The notes under the pieces: generated by a model
The model's input: the letters and a program-made list of their open reading frames with translations, nothing else
The model's database searches: none
What the model was told of the DNA's origin: nothing
NCBI GenBank assembly: GCA_947561395.2
Contig: OX387190.1
Coordinates: 20,702,858 to 20,766,857, forward strand
Length of the DNA: 64,000 nucleotides
Source of the DNA: Buxus sempervirens
Taxonomy: Eukaryota; Streptophyta; Magnoliopsida; Buxales; Buxaceae
Direction: 5' to 3'
Position numbers and translations under genes: made by a program
In this document: positions 11,674 through 23,580 of the stretch, in pieces
Layout of the letters: each line of letters opens with the position of its first letter
Numbering within the stretch: position 1 is the stretch's first letter

Positions 11674-12800
11674 ATTGCTAGAATGTTATTTTTGCTGTTT
11701 TGTGATCTTATGCTGTTTTGTTGGTTTGACTGATCAATCCGGACGAACCAGAAGGGTTTCCGGGTCACCCGGAAACCCAAGATGGGCCATGGACTGACCC
11801 GGTCCAAATTGATTCCCGGTGGGCCTTCCAACGGGGCCCACTCAGCCCGGCAAGCTCACTTTTGCTAAACAAAGATAACCAAATTGATTGAATGGGCCAA
11901 ACCCATTGGAGGCCCATCAAGGCCCAACTTGGGGCATGTATGTTTAGTTAAGTTGTGGTTTGGCTGAGACCACAGGTAGGGTCTATCGGGGCCACTAAGC
12001 CCATTGAACCTAACGAAGATTAGGGTTTCCAAACCTTAACTCAGGAAGCCTTGGGCTTTCAAGCCCAAGCCCAGGTAAAGGGCCCCAAGCCCAAAGCCTA
12101 GCTCATTTTGGTGAAGATAAATCAAAGATAAATTAAATCATTTGGCAACCAACTGTGTGGCCCACTCAAGGGCCCACAAAGCAATCCCGGCCCACTTTGG
12201 CATGAAAATCACTTAAACTTCAAATTTGAATTTCAAATAAAAATCGATTCACTGAACCAAAGCCCAAAGGGCCTCTCACGCTAGACCGAGTCCCGCTAGG
12301 GGACACGTGGGCTCAACCAAGCCCACCAAGGAATCCACGGGCCTTCCAACGGGACCCGCCCAATCCGACTCACCTCACTTTAACTAAAAAGATAAAATCA
12401 AGTAAAGTGACCCACACCGCTTTGGCGGTCCCGCAAGGCTCAATCCAATGTGCATGCTGGAATAGGAATCGGGTGAAACCAACTGAGTTGACTTAAAATC
12501 AGGAAACCTATGGGACCCGTCACTCGACGAGGCAGACCGGGGTGTCTACAGACTTCCCCGGACCGTAACCGAGAACTTGCTTAGAATCTCAAGCCGCAGA
12601 CCAAGCCTTAATAGACAAAAATAGGCACCCAGGTGTCTGCCTGCACCCCATCAGGCAGTGGTGACTCCAAAAAATCCCGAGGCACGCATCATTTTGCATG
12701 CGCCTCGTCGTGCGATCGAAATCAGGTGCGCACAGTAGGCTTCATATCCTCTCTCTCAGGTTGTTTTGGGTTAGTTAATATAAAGATCTTGATAAATAAT

Positions 12801-13528
12801 GCTCATTTAAGCAGATCTAGGGGTGCTCTTTTCAGGATATCATCATCGAAAAGGTAGGGAGAGGGTAAATGTCCTTTTTTCCAACTTGTTTGAGGTTATC
12901 TCCCATACCTTTGGTTCTAGCAACTGAAGGCTTTTTATGAACATCCCAAAAGGCATTTTTACCATGAGTTCTTCAAGTAGCTGGGTGGTTTTCTTTGTGT
13001 TTGGGAGCCTCATAAGGTGGTTTGGGAATGCCTGATTCTACCGGTGTTTGGTTTTAGACAATTATAACATGGGTTCATCTGATTCATCAGTTATATCCAT
13101 TTCTAATAGATGTTTCCTTTGTAAGGGCAAAGAATGCTTTTCTTGTCCATGCATAAGTTGTGACAAGAGGGGTGATTTGGCGCCTTTTTTAGAACTTATT
13201 TTGAGTTTCACCTTGATTTACCTGCATAGAAAATTGATCTCTTATGTTTCTAAATTTTGCGATGTATTCAATCATTGTACCTTGATTCTGTGGGAGGTCT
13301 TTCCTTTATCATTATGAATGGATTTGGATAGTGAAAAATTGCAATATGAGGGGATTTGGAACAAGGTAAACATCAGGTTTTGAAGACGTTGAAATCAGGA
13401 CCAGCAAGGTGGTTCTTATCTTGAACACAATTTGATTAACCTCTATGCCTGAAAAGTTTGGTTGAGTCAACATGGGTTCCACCCCACCACCCACCCACAC
13501 CCGCCCCCGCCCCCCCCCCCCCCCCCCC
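12801..13528. other. Possible LINE remnant, ends in CCACCC/poly-C
   Basis: Probably the continuation of the LINE split by the LTR, but no motif is certain. A short open stretch at 13048-13317 (cysteine-rich: RCFLCKGKECFSC) is present in both units. It could be a degenerate zinc-knuckle region of the LINE, but I do not call it a gene. The right end is CACCACCCACCC followed by about 20 C's. Confidence 0.45.
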
Positions 13529-14364
13529 TGTAAAATCCCGAATTTTAATAACATAAAAATTATTTTAGATTTTGTTGTTAATTAGTTTAATTAATGAAAA
13601 ATTTTAATAATTGAGAAGAGGAAATTAATTTGAGCTAAATTTAAAATCTAAATAGGATGAATTATTTAAAATGGGAAAATTTTATTTATTTGGGAAGATG
13701 TTGGTGTAGGTTATCTGTGGAGTGGCAGGTACCTGATCGCACACTTAAATGAGTTGAATAGGTAGGAATCCTTGCGTGGGCTAGCATGCACCAAATCAAG
13801 TGGTTTTAAAACTCGTCTAGCGGCAAAGTGTATTTAAAGTAAGTATAAATACTTAGAGTATTTAGACTCTAGGGTTTTCGTTTTTGCATACTTTTGGGAG
13901 TTCAAAGGATTTCGGTTGGAAGTCCTAGGGCGTTCAGGAGAAGAGCAATATCGTGTGTTCCAGTGGATCAAAGGGTTTTCATCGATTAGAGGGTGTTCAG
14001 AAAAATTACCGTGAGACCAGAGAAGGTTTTGGGCGACGATCGATGTTTCACTTCCAGTTCCCTGAGTTGTAGTGCAAGGATTTGAGCGTGCAAGAGGTGA
14101 GTAGCATCATTTTAAAAATGGGTTTTCGTATTTATTCGTGAGTTTAATCTGGATGCATGTGTATGCGTGTTTTCTGGAAGAAGATCGTCCGAGCGTGAGT
14201 TTCTTTAGTACTGAATGATGATAAATAAAAATGTGTTTAGAATAATTTCAAAAGTGGTTTAAATGTCTTATGGGGATATTAGGAGACTAGGAAAATTGTT
14301 ACAGAGAGAAAAATTCCGGCCAGTCGTGTAGATCTAGAAATAACAGAGAGTTGAAATTCCAGGG

Positions 14365-14660
14365 TACCATCCGCCGAGTTGGCGCTAGCTTGCGCCAACT
14401 ACATGTAGTCAGCGCAAAAGACTTTTCCCCTATCCGCCGAGCCCGCGCCTATCGAGCGCCTAGTTTGCGCGGACCCCTTTTATATCCACCGATCTTGCGC
14501 TAGTTTCGCGCTAACCTCGCACCTAGTTCGCGCCCAGTCCATTTTAAGTAAGCGCATAAGCGCGAGGTGTATTTGTTTTATTGAGTTCTCGCGCCTATCT
14601 TGCCTATCTCGCGCCTACCTCACGCCTACCTCGCGCCAACCATCCTGAGGTCAGCGCACC
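14365..14660. repeat. GC-rich CGCGCCTA-type short repeats in the LTR
   Basis: Degenerate reiterations of (T/C)CGCGCCTA(C/T/G) and GCGC(T/C)AG units in AT-rich surroundings. B (46424-46710) differs by an extra CTTGCCTATCTCGCGCCTAC unit and by about 48 bp missing at the left. Confidence 0.7.
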
Positions 14661-15574
14661 TACCCAAATTGTTGAATTTGTTGAAAATAGCCCCCTTAAT
14701 TACATGAAAGACATTTAAGTAAATGTCCTGTGTATTTATTGCTCAATTTACTTAAGTCTTTACATGTAAATATGGTTTTACCCCCCATTTGGAACCAATA
14801 AAAATACTTCCAAGGTCTAATTCCCAGCCAATAAAAAGTCAACTTTTCAGTTCATGCCTAAATCCCGGTTTTTATCAAAAAGCCCGGTTTGGGTTTAATA
14901 CCCCGATGAGTGATTCAGGAGCCCATAAAATTCTAGTAGATGTGTTTACCCTTCAATAGACTACAACCAAAATTTGAGCCTGAAAATCCTTGTAGATTTG
15001 TCTAGAAAAATTATATACCAAAAGTCAACGTTTTTAACTAGACTTAGAATATTTTGAGGTCCGAAACTTTTTGTCTCAGAATTGATAGCTTTTTTTGGTA
15101 TGGTGACCTTATAGGGGATCCTAACACTATTCCACTCATTCAAAATATGTTTTGAGGATTTTATGACATTCGTTTTGATTGATTTGGTTTATGAAAGCGA
15201 AATTGAGAATCTAGAAGCTGTTTGCTGATTGATGTTTAATCGAAGTTAGGATGCTGTAATTGTTTCTGTATAATGCATTTACTTCTAAAAAGTCAGTTTT
15301 GAGACCATATTTATTTTGCTGAAATGCATCTACACTATTATGCTAGTTCATCTTCGAATGCACGGTACACTTCAGGATTGATTCACTTGAACATGTTGAT
15401 CAATATGTCAGTTTTATATGATGGAAACACATTGGGTTGATTTGCTAGTTTTATATTTACTGCTGGTTTAGCTTGTCCTGAATCAAGAGTCTAAGCTTAG
15501 TAATGTGATGTATTTTGTTTTATTGGTGTAATGGCATGGCCATGGAGTGTTGCCATGACCGGTGTAGAGCAGCC

Positions 15575-16000
15575 AGAAACCCTGAGTAGGCCTGGTTGTC
15601 AATGCTGATACCCGGAGTAGGCCGGCATTGGATGACGATACCCTGAGTAAGCCGTCATTTCAGAGTGTCTGATAACCTGAGTAGGCCGGAACTGTGTACA
15701 TGGAGGTGTGGATGTCGCTCTGGCATGTTGATTAACCAATCTAAGCAACTACATGACATTGACCACTGTGGGGATTTTTTTATTTGGCACCATATGTTTT
15801 ATCCGCTTGTTTATTGGTATTTATGGTTCACTGAATGTGGTTTATCGGTTATCTGGTATTAGTATATTTTCCGCCAGTGTAGAGCAGCATCGTGACCCTG
15901 AGGGGTATGGTGTTGTCAATGCCGATACCCGGAGTAGGCCGGCATTGGATGACGCTGTCATTTCAATATCCGAAACCCTGAGTAGGCCAGATATACATTG
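15575..16000. repeat. CCCTGAGTAGGCCGG motif array in the LTR
   Basis: Five or six copies of a phrase of the form (A/G)(T/A)ACCC(T/G)GAGTAGGCCGG, several paired with GCCGATACC or GGCATTGGATGACG, so neighbouring units can pair. The same phrases occur in the diverged LTR at about 37425-37510 and in B at 47640-48060. Confidence 0.7.
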
Positions 16001-16869
16001 AGAGGCGTGGGCATTGGTTATGATGTGACTTTATTGTTGATACGGGTTGGGACCCGTGTTATATCTTTTGAGTTGTTAAACTATGATTTCTTTGATATGT
16101 TGTTACCTGGTTATACGTGACTTTACGGCTATATGCATGATTTGATACCGTCTTTACTGCTTGGTTTATACGATGGTTTTCCTCACGGATGTAAATTGGA
16201 TCGTTGAAGTTTTGTTGGGTTATACGTGTTATCATCATTGTATATGGTTTGTAATCGTGGCATGTTTTAGGACTGAACTAAATGTATTTGTGCATGCATG
16301 TGCTGCTCACTGGGATATTCGTATCTCACCCCGTTGCTTTCGTTTTGTTTTCAGATACTCTTAGACAGCTCGATACTTGCAGGTAGTTATTTGGACATGT
16401 GAGTTTTATTTTAGTTTAGGAATATTTTAGCACATTCTGTTATACAGTTATTGTTGTATTCATGTTTTTCCTTCACTCTGATATTGCGATCCTGTGTTAT
16501 AAATTAACCTCCGGGGATGAGTTACGGTGTTATTTCGTGACTCGGATTAGGTGCATTACAACACCCCCACCCCCCCCCCCCCCCCAAAATCAAGAGTTTA
16601 CCATGTTTTTTTTTCTGATTATTATCAATAATGAAAATTATATATAAAGAGGAGGAGATTAATACAAAATAGCACCCCTATGAGGGGGTATCAGTCACCA
16701 CCCAACTACCTCAACATGCTCATTCTCATAGAGCTGAACCTCCCACAAAATGTCTAACACCCCACAAATTGCAAACAAAGTAATGAGAGGAATAGGACCC
16801 ACAGACATGTTAGACCAAGATGTTCTACACATCATATAGGAGCATACATCCAGAACAAAAGAAAGAAAC

Positions 16870-17740
16870 TAAGGCTCTGATTGGTTCGATGAATTGGAAT
16901 TGAAATTAAGAATTCTAATTTCAATTCCAATTCTTAATGAATTGGAATTGGATAAAATTCGAATTCTTGTGATTGGAAGACAATAGAATTGAATTTTGGA
17001 ATTAGAATTCCATAGAGAGTTGGTTTAAGTTCCAATTTCATTGATTGGATGAACTTTTGAAATTAAATTATAATTGCTTAATTAATTGTATTATAAATGT
17101 TTATATCACCCACCCTGTTTGCATCAAAGACCTAGAATCATGAATTAAAGGTTGCTGAAGAATAATTCATAAAGGAGGGGGTGTTTCGCGTTATTTGATA
17201 TCAAGACAGTGTTTCACATTATTCATGGATGTCGCCAGAAAAAGAAAAAAATAAACAAACAGAACCTTGGAGAAGAAAACGGAAGAGAGAGTGTTGGGGG
17301 GGGGGGGGGGGGGGGTGTTGGGGTTGTTTCACGTTGTCTGCAATAGTGACAAAGATGATTAAGTCGTTGGGGAAAAGGAAAAAAAAGGGGAATGGTACGT
17401 GTTTAGAAGAAAAAGGAAGAGAGAGTTGGGGGAGAGAGAGAGAGAGAGGAGGGGTGATAGAGAGAGAGTTATCGAGTTTAGAAGAACAGTAAAAACAAGA
17501 GCGTATGGGTTCAGTTCTATATCTAGTTCCTAATTCTTATCACGAATCTTGAATTCTCTCCTCTTGGGTAGGGAATTAGGTAAGCTAAAAAATAGCTTAT
17601 AAGGCAATTCTACGGAATTGGGTAATAATTCTAATTCCAATTCTCCAATGTGCTTCCAAACGTAAGATTTGGAATTTAAGCCCACAATTCCAATTTTGTA
17701 TTGAATTTTCGCCCCAATTCTCTGACCAATCGGGGCCTAA
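16870..17740 (+). mobile_element. Non-autonomous Harbinger-like element with TAA TSD, unit A
   Basis: The element is 16873-17737 (865 bp), starting GGCTCTGATTGGTTCG and ending GACCAATCGGGGCC; the ends are inverted repeats, and TAA flanks both (16870-16872, 17738-17740). GGCC-type termini with a three-base T(A/T)A duplication fit the PIF/Harbinger superfamily. The interior holds GAATTGGAATT-rich arms, a poly-G run (17297-17316) and a GA repeat (17430-17465). No transposase is encoded. B lacks the left part. Confidence 0.75.
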
Positions 17741-19079
17741 GGGATTCAAGAAGTTTAACAGTTAGAGCATATTTGTCTACAAGAATTAGACTTATAGGTC
17801 GGGCTGTAGATTCGAATTGCGGTATATAATTATAAACATTTTCGGTTTGGTTGGACAACGAATTACAATTTGAAATATTTCCACCAGTACTCTCTAAGGC
17901 ATCTTTTCCTCTTTTCAACTCTCTATGACGTCTTCCCCACTGCCTATACCACACTCCACGACATCTTTGAGCACGAACAAGTGGTGTTAATGGGCAAGGC
18001 TTGGGTTGGGCAAGGGCAATGGCATAACACAACTTATGAACACCCAAGCCCGGCCCGGCCTTACATCAAACTCATGAGTGATTGTCCAACCCCGGCAGTA
18101 TAAATTCTTATTAAGCCCAAGCCCGACCATTCTCTACTTCCTTTTAACAACAAAATATAGGTTAATAAAGTTTGTTTATTTTTTCTAAGTTTAATAAATC
18201 ATGTGAATATATATATACACACACACTAATTTAATAAATAGTAATTGGTGCAAAGTACACTTATTATTATGTTAATCTTATTACACAACCATTAAAATAT
18301 TAAAAACACTGTTGCAACAACCCTGGAAAATATATCTAGAAATCAATATAAATAATGTAAAAAATTCCTAAACAAGTAGCTAAATCTTTAGAGAGGGTCG
18401 GGCCGGGCCGGGTTGGGCCGAGCCCGCCTTATAATTAATGTGACCCATAAATTTGAGACCTGACCTCACCCTATGGACTCAAAAACCTTGCCCAAGCCCA
18501 ATCAAACATTGGGTCGGGCGGGTTACCTTGCCCATTACCTCCAACCATTTGACCATTCAACAATCATTGAGAAGGTTCAGGTATGTTATTGAATCTATTA
18601 TCCCCTTGTCCTTCTTCTTCGTGTAATGTTAAGGTTTTTTTCTTTTTTTATAATCGACGTGTTGTGCTTGGTGTTTCTCTAGCCTTTTTTGATATGTTCC
18701 GATCTTTTTATTTTTTATTTTTAATCAATGCGTTCTATGGTTTCATACAGACACTCCCAGTACGACCTCCTTTTCTAGGTTAGACAAACATTGATGGCAA
18801 GTTTAGGGTGGTTTCATCATATGGATTATCGGCTAATTGTATGCCGGAAAACTCAAAAGTGGGTTGTAATTCAACCAGTTTGGTTTGGTTTGGCTTTTTG
18901 GCTAAACCAAAACCAAACCAAAATAGGAATCATATTTTTAAACCAAACCAAAATGGAAATCATATTTTTAAACAAAGACAGAAAATTTGAATCAAAATTT
19001 TTTAAAATAACATATTTATATATCTATCCGTGTATTTATTACCGTTCAAAATTTGAAACCCCAAACCTCTGCATTCTCC
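17741..19079. other. Non-coding, unit A
   Basis: Includes GCCCAAGCCCGGCCCGG-type tracts near 18040-18120 and 18395-18430 and ACCAAACC/GGTTTGG palindromic stretches at 18880-18970. Shared with B (49477-50811). No gene recognised. Confidence 0.6.
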
Positions 19080-19134
<55 letters not shown>

Positions 19135-19244
19135 TCTATGCGGCGTCGGGTCCTTTTCTTTCTGCAACGTCCTACATAGCTTAGATCACCTTCGGTCCAA
19201 GTTCGATCATCATTTTCATCGTCGAGCGTCTTCTCTGGCGACCG
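19080..19244 (+). promoter_or_regulatory. TC-rich leader-like stretch with splice donor (possible 5' exon)
   Basis: A (TC)n run of about 48 bases (19082-19129) is followed by a transcribed-leader-like sequence ending at ACCG/GTAAGG (donor at 19245). Such CT-rich 5' leaders are common in plant genes. The PATRONUS-like gene downstream has an acceptor (CTGCAG at 25061-25070) before its start codon, so this could be its non-coding first exon with a long, TE-filled intron. That link is speculative. In B the TC run is much shorter (about 50816-50842). Confidence 0.35.
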
Positions 19245-20007
19245 GTAAGGTTCTTTATTCTTTTTCTTCTTCTTCTGTATTTATGGCCTAAACTACCTAT
19301 TCACTATTTCTCCCAATTGTGAAAACGAAAAAATCAACAGGAGTACCCTTTTTTATCACAAGAATACAATCTGGGTTGAATAAATTATTTGTCACAACGA
19401 TAATACCAAATTTGGGGAGGAAGCAATGTAATATTTTCAACTGTAAGCGGCTCTCTGTTAATGGCATCATTATTGGTTGAATTCGTCCCGTGGGATATGT
19501 TGGATTGAAATGAAAAGCTGTGGGTCTTGATTGATTTCTTGGTGCTCGACTGTATTGTGTTGGATTCAATGTGTTAAAGTATTTCAAATACTTATGGTTT
19601 AGCCGTTCTATCAAACAATTGGGGGTTTTGATTATTTGAGGCTTGGGACATTGGATTTATTTTTTGAGTGGCTCTTTGTGTGAGCCTTTGTCCAGATCTC
19701 TGGCACAGGCTTTTCGAATTGAATTTTTACCTCAGATTCCCCTAAGACATTTTTTAACCTACTATTTCCATTTAAGTGGTCATTTCACCTCATTTCTTAG
19801 AGGGCTGTATCTAAATCTCATGTTTGCTCTTTTATCAATTTTTTTTTTAAAAACTACTAATTTTTTCTTTTTGGGTTTTTAATTAACTTGTGCGATGAAT
19901 CAAGACTTTTCTTGAAATAATTTTGCAACCTTTGCAAGTTCCTAACTCATTATTTCGCTCTTATTTGTTCCACCTTTGACTGTTGTTAAATTTTCAACTG
20001 TATTATT
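19245..20007. other. Non-coding, unit A
   Basis: No supported gene. A 105-residue minus-strand open frame (19297-19614) is kept in both units but shows no family resemblance. B carries about 95 bp more (51430-51525), a stretch with A/G-rich and T/C-rich inverted arms. Confidence 0.55.
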
Positions 20008-20279
20008 TAAGGTCATAGATCATTGCAATCTTTAGGATTTCTTCTCCTACCACATTCTTAGGTCCAAAGTTTTGACTGCTATGTGTTCTACCGTGTCCTC
20101 CACTTTTATCTCCAACATGACTATTAAGATCCCTCCCAGTAAATTCTTTCGCATCAATAATTGCTTGAATAAAACCATATATTTCTTCTCAAAATTGTTT
20201 TCTAATTTTTTTTGCTAATACTTCTTGAGCTGCATAGGCACTGATGATGCTAAGAATTTCTTGTCTAAAACAAGCGAAC
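20008..20279 (-). pseudogene. RTE-type LINE endonuclease fragment (unit A)
   Basis: Read on the minus strand, the frame gives ISAYAAQEVL, IIDAKEFTGRDLNSHVG and NFGPKNVVGEEILKIA-YDL. This matches the apurinic-endonuclease core of RTE/L1 LINEs (..SAYAPQ.., ..F.GGDLNGHVG.., ..G...GE.IL.FA..YDL). Stops and an altered G-R-D in place of the usual GGD(F/L)N show it is dead. Only a couple of hundred bases remain. Confidence 0.7.
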
Positions 20280-23224
20280 CACCATTAAATTATTGCCAAG
20301 CCTTCTAACACCTATAACATCACTCTTTAAGTTCTTTTATACCATAATTCCTACACCTTTTTAACTGTTAGCTTTCTGCATATGTACTCATCAACCTTTT
20401 GAGCCTTATTTCCTTATATTTAATGTTTTATGGTTAAATTGCATTAATTTTGTTTATTTTCACAATATCTACTCATCCTAAGATCTTCCTGTTTAAACTT
20501 TCTATATTTCCATGCAGCTAATTGATCCTGATTTCTTTGGCTGGCTTATTTGTTTGTGTTTGTCCATTTAAAATTTTAATGCTATAACCCTTGCTTACTT
20601 ATTGTTGCAATTGAATGTTTTTGTATTGAGTCATATACCAAAATGTCCTAGCAAGTCCTTGCCTAATTATCACTACAACCAGGTTCCAACATAGCAATTT
20701 CTTTTAGGAAGAAACCCTGCCATTGGATCTAGGTAATGTTTCAAGATTTATATCATAAGAGACTTAGATAGAAATTTTGCAAATGTTGCCAACTTGATGT
20801 AACTCTTCTCTTTTACTTAGCCTTGTGATCAGCAATGACCAAAAGATAATGCTAATGCAAAACAAAACTGATGGGGTTTGCAATAATAAAGAAATAGGCA
20901 AAAACTAGGAGGTTAATAACAGATATTATCAATTTTGAGTCTCATAGCTGTTTTGGCAAGTAGACCCAATACCTGATTAGATTATTTAATTGAAAAACTA
21001 GGAATTTTGGAATTTAAAAAATTGTAATATTCTAAGTGTCAGTTACGATTGAGCATCTTTTGCTTTATGTTTCAATTTTTGTAGATTCCCCTTTGGTCAC
21101 ACGAGCTTTAACTGCTACTATGAAGCCTTTCGTCATTTTCATTATTTCTCAAGTAATACTAGCTTGATGTTGTACATTTACAATCCAATGCTTTTGTTGT
21201 TGACACTTATCTGTTAGTTAAGTCTACAACACCCCACCCCCTTTCATCACTCTATTCCAAGTAACACCTATATTCTTGTATTATGTCAAATGATCAAAAT
21301 GTTACAATGTTTTCTCCTAATAACTCTTCTGAAACAGGTTGTATGATAAGCTGCAGTTTTACATCATTTAATTGTTTGGGAGCACCAAATCTAGGATTGC
21401 TAGCATTTATAAATAATTTTTCCAAATAACTTGATGACATGGTAGCTTGAAACATATTAGTTTTGAGGTGCATTACTCATATTCTTGCTTTGTAAAGTAC
21501 TTTTTTTGGAAAGGCTTTTTTCTAATGAACTTTTTCTTCTTTAGTTAGATGTGCTTTGTGTGTTATAACAGGAAAATGAAAGATACATTTAGGGTATGTT
21601 TAGTTTGACAGAATTTATAGGAAAGAAAGGAAAATGAACTTTTAATTAAGATTTGTGTGTTTGGTTCATACTTCATAGGATAATGTGGCCCACCAAAAGA
21701 GTTCCATTTTTTTTTCCCGCTAAAAGAACCTCAAAGTTTTCCTCCCAAAATGAAGGGAAGAAAAAGAAAAGGAAAGGAAGCGCTATTTTACTTTCCTTTC
21801 CACTGTTTTCCATACACAGCATTATATTTCATTCATTCTTTGCGACAAAGTAATTCATCCAGTTACTTGAGAATGTATAAGTAGTTTACTCATTGGCAGA
21901 ATTGATAACTTTAAGTTGGTATATGTTACCAAAGGAACCATTATGGAAGATTAAAGATGTTTTCCCCAATAACTAGCTTATTAATTGCTCCAATCATGTG
22001 AATAAACGAACTTACAATCCATAGGACTCATTTCACTGCAAAAGTTCTCCTCCTTTCTATGGAGAATAAAACATGAATTGATTTGGTTATGTAGTTTTGG
22101 TAAATATGATAGGCAACTGGTGATACCATCTAGCAATGACATCTAGGGATACATATCTTGATGAATTGGGGAATGAGCCTCAGCTTGTTGACCCCTCCCA
22201 AAATGGTGACATGCTTGATATCAATGAACGTGTGCAATATCATGCTCAAGATTCTTTAAAGCCTGACATAATCGATGCTACCAGTGCCCATAAATTAGTA
22301 CTATAGTTTGAAATTGGTATAAGTTTATCTATGAATATGTGAATTCTAGCTTGGTGAATCTCTTTCGATGCAATTAAATTTTTTTATAAAATGCTACCAC
22401 AATAACATTTTTTTTTTCACTTTGTTATGTTGAACTCTATTGTTTATGTGCCTTGTACTCAGTCAATGCAAGGGTTTTACTGTACACTCAGCCCAACAGT
22501 GTGGGTCAAGATTTTGTATTTTTTGATATTTCTTGTTTCAATACTCAAATTGTAATTTCTTTTTACTTGGTCATGTTGAATTTGGCCTAAGATTGTAGTG
22601 GAGCCTCAAGAAAAATTTTGGGTTTTTCTCATTTCAAAACTCAAATTAGATTTTTTATTCATTGGTGTGATTTCAATTTTGACCAAGAGAGGGTTTTGTG
22701 TTCTGTAATCTTATTTTTCACAAATCTAGTGAAAGAACCCCCATTATCCATGGAAATAGGCATCTTTACCAAACAACAAAATTTGTGTCTTTGTCGATTT
22801 TATTTTCTTTCTTGGATTGCACATTGACCACATTTAATATTGTGAATTGTGATATTTTAGTCGGATAACAAATTGGTGTGGTCTATTATAGATTGCCAGA
22901 ATTACTATTTTAGGTCAGTGGCTTTTTTGTATCATCCATACAGTTTATAGTGATTTATTCATGCAGACAAAGCATTTTATGAACATTGGCTAGGAGTTAA
23001 TTTAGTCATATTCATTAACCATGTAATTTGCTTGTTAACAGTTTTTGCATCTAGATGGAAGACTTGGAAGCCCAAGTTCAATAAAACAGACATGAGAGGG
23101 AAGAAAACCCAAGGACTGAGAAGGAGTAGATACTTGGGAAACGGGAAACTGAAGCTTATGTTGCTCCTTCCAAGGAAATATGGCAAGTATCAGTTGATCT
23201 TGCCATGTAGGATCCTTATACTTT
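20280..23224. other. Non-coding region upstream of the securin gene, unit A
   Basis: AT-rich and shared with B (52108-55040). The one notable open stretch is 22138-22305 (ATG ACA TCT..., 55 residues, acidic, contains YLDELGNEPQLVDPSQ), conserved in B with a few changes. It could be a relic exon; not recognised. Confidence 0.5.
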
Positions 23225-23580
23225 ATAGCAATATACCTAGGCAATGCATAAGAGAGTATAGAACCTTCAGGTTTGCTGAGTTTTTCGTATATCAGTAAGA
23301 TTTACTGGTCTTGTTGAGATGCATTGCTGAAATGTAACAGTATGCTGCTTATGTCTGTAAGAACAGGGAGAAACAGCCTAAGTTACTGTTTTTTTTCCTT
23401 TTTCTATAGCAATATACCTAGGCGATGCATAAGAGAGTATACAACCTTCAGATTTGCTGAGCTTTTCATATATCAGTAAAATTTACTGGTCTTGTTGAGA
23501 TGCATTGCGAATATGTACTAGTATGCTGCTTATTTTTGTAAGATCATGGAGAAACAGCCTAAGTTACTGTTTTTCTTTTT
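23225..23580. repeat. Local tandem duplication of about 180 bp (unit A)
   Basis: 23220-23402 is repeated at 23403-23580, starting TATAGCAATATACCTAGGC and ending GAAACAGCCTAAGTTACTG. The copies differ at about a dozen positions. The same arrangement is present in B (55040-55395), so it predates the segmental duplication. Confidence 0.85.

Larger units (their letters stand above)
9656..12739 (+). mobile_element. Giant solo LTR (3.07 kb) with TSD GTAGG, unit A
   Basis: The LTR is 9661-12734, starts TGTAAGCCCC and ends GTGCGCACA, flanked by GTAGG at 9656-9660 and 12735-12739. It contains a TATA box (TATAAAAG, 10500-10507), strong inverted repeats (10431-10480 and 11609-11673) and, near its end, GGGTGTCTACA and GTGGTGACTCC, phrases I associate with Tat/Ogre-like plant gypsy LTR ends. 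No gag or pol is present. Unit B has the same insertion, so it predates the duplication. Assignment to Ty3/gypsy is inferred. Confidence 0.85.
9430..12800 (+). pseudogene. LINE (L1-like) 3' fragment, split by an LTR (unit A)
   Basis: Before the LTR the translation gives AFWRRFIREK (from 9468), FLKGVKFCVGNRN (to about 9620) and, after a frameshift, FWKDDFYPEGR (9628-9660). If the LTR and one TSD are removed, the frame continues at 12740 with LHILSLRLF. This order (ALWRR.., FLKGV.F.VGNG, FW.D.W.., ..LY.LS) is the region after the reverse transcriptase in plant L1-type LINEs. It is decayed by frameshifts and stops. Its identification rests on these short motifs. The continuous frame across the LTR supports nested insertion. 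Confidence 0.6.
13529..16560 (+). mobile_element. Second giant LTR-like block (3.03 kb) bounded by poly-C, unit A
   Basis: It starts TGTAAAATCCCG and ends GGTGCATTACA, i.e. TGTAA...TTACA termini. Plant gypsy LTRs often open with TGTAA-ACCCCG and close with GGNNCGTTACA. Both flanks are C-rich, so the TSD cannot be read exactly. Inside are an array of CTCGCGCCTA-type repeats (14365-14660) and an array of CCCTGAGTAGGCC motifs (15575-16000). No gag or pol. The B copy is 45605-48625; a diverged, 5'-truncated relative ends at 38269. Confidence 0.7.

Noticed and set aside
13048..13317. Cysteine-rich 89-residue frame (RCFLCKGKECFSC)
   Set aside because: Looks zinc-finger-like, but there are no histidines or spacing typical of a known domain; probably part of the decayed LINE.
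13500..13528. Poly-C runs as assembly error or functional G-quadruplex
   Set aside because: C-runs flank the same LTR block in both units with different lengths, as expected for slippage; no evidence for function.
14365..14660. CRISPR-like or satellite array
   Set aside because: Units are degenerate decamers without constant spacers, in a plant retroelement.
17676..18047. Minus-strand 123-residue frame overlapping the Harbinger right end (172 residues in B)
   Set aside because: It spans the transposon terminus and low-complexity GGGCTTGG sequence, and its length differs between copies by indels.
19297..19614. 105-residue minus-strand open frame, also at 51013-51330
   Set aside because: Conserved only because the units are recent copies; no recognisable domain.
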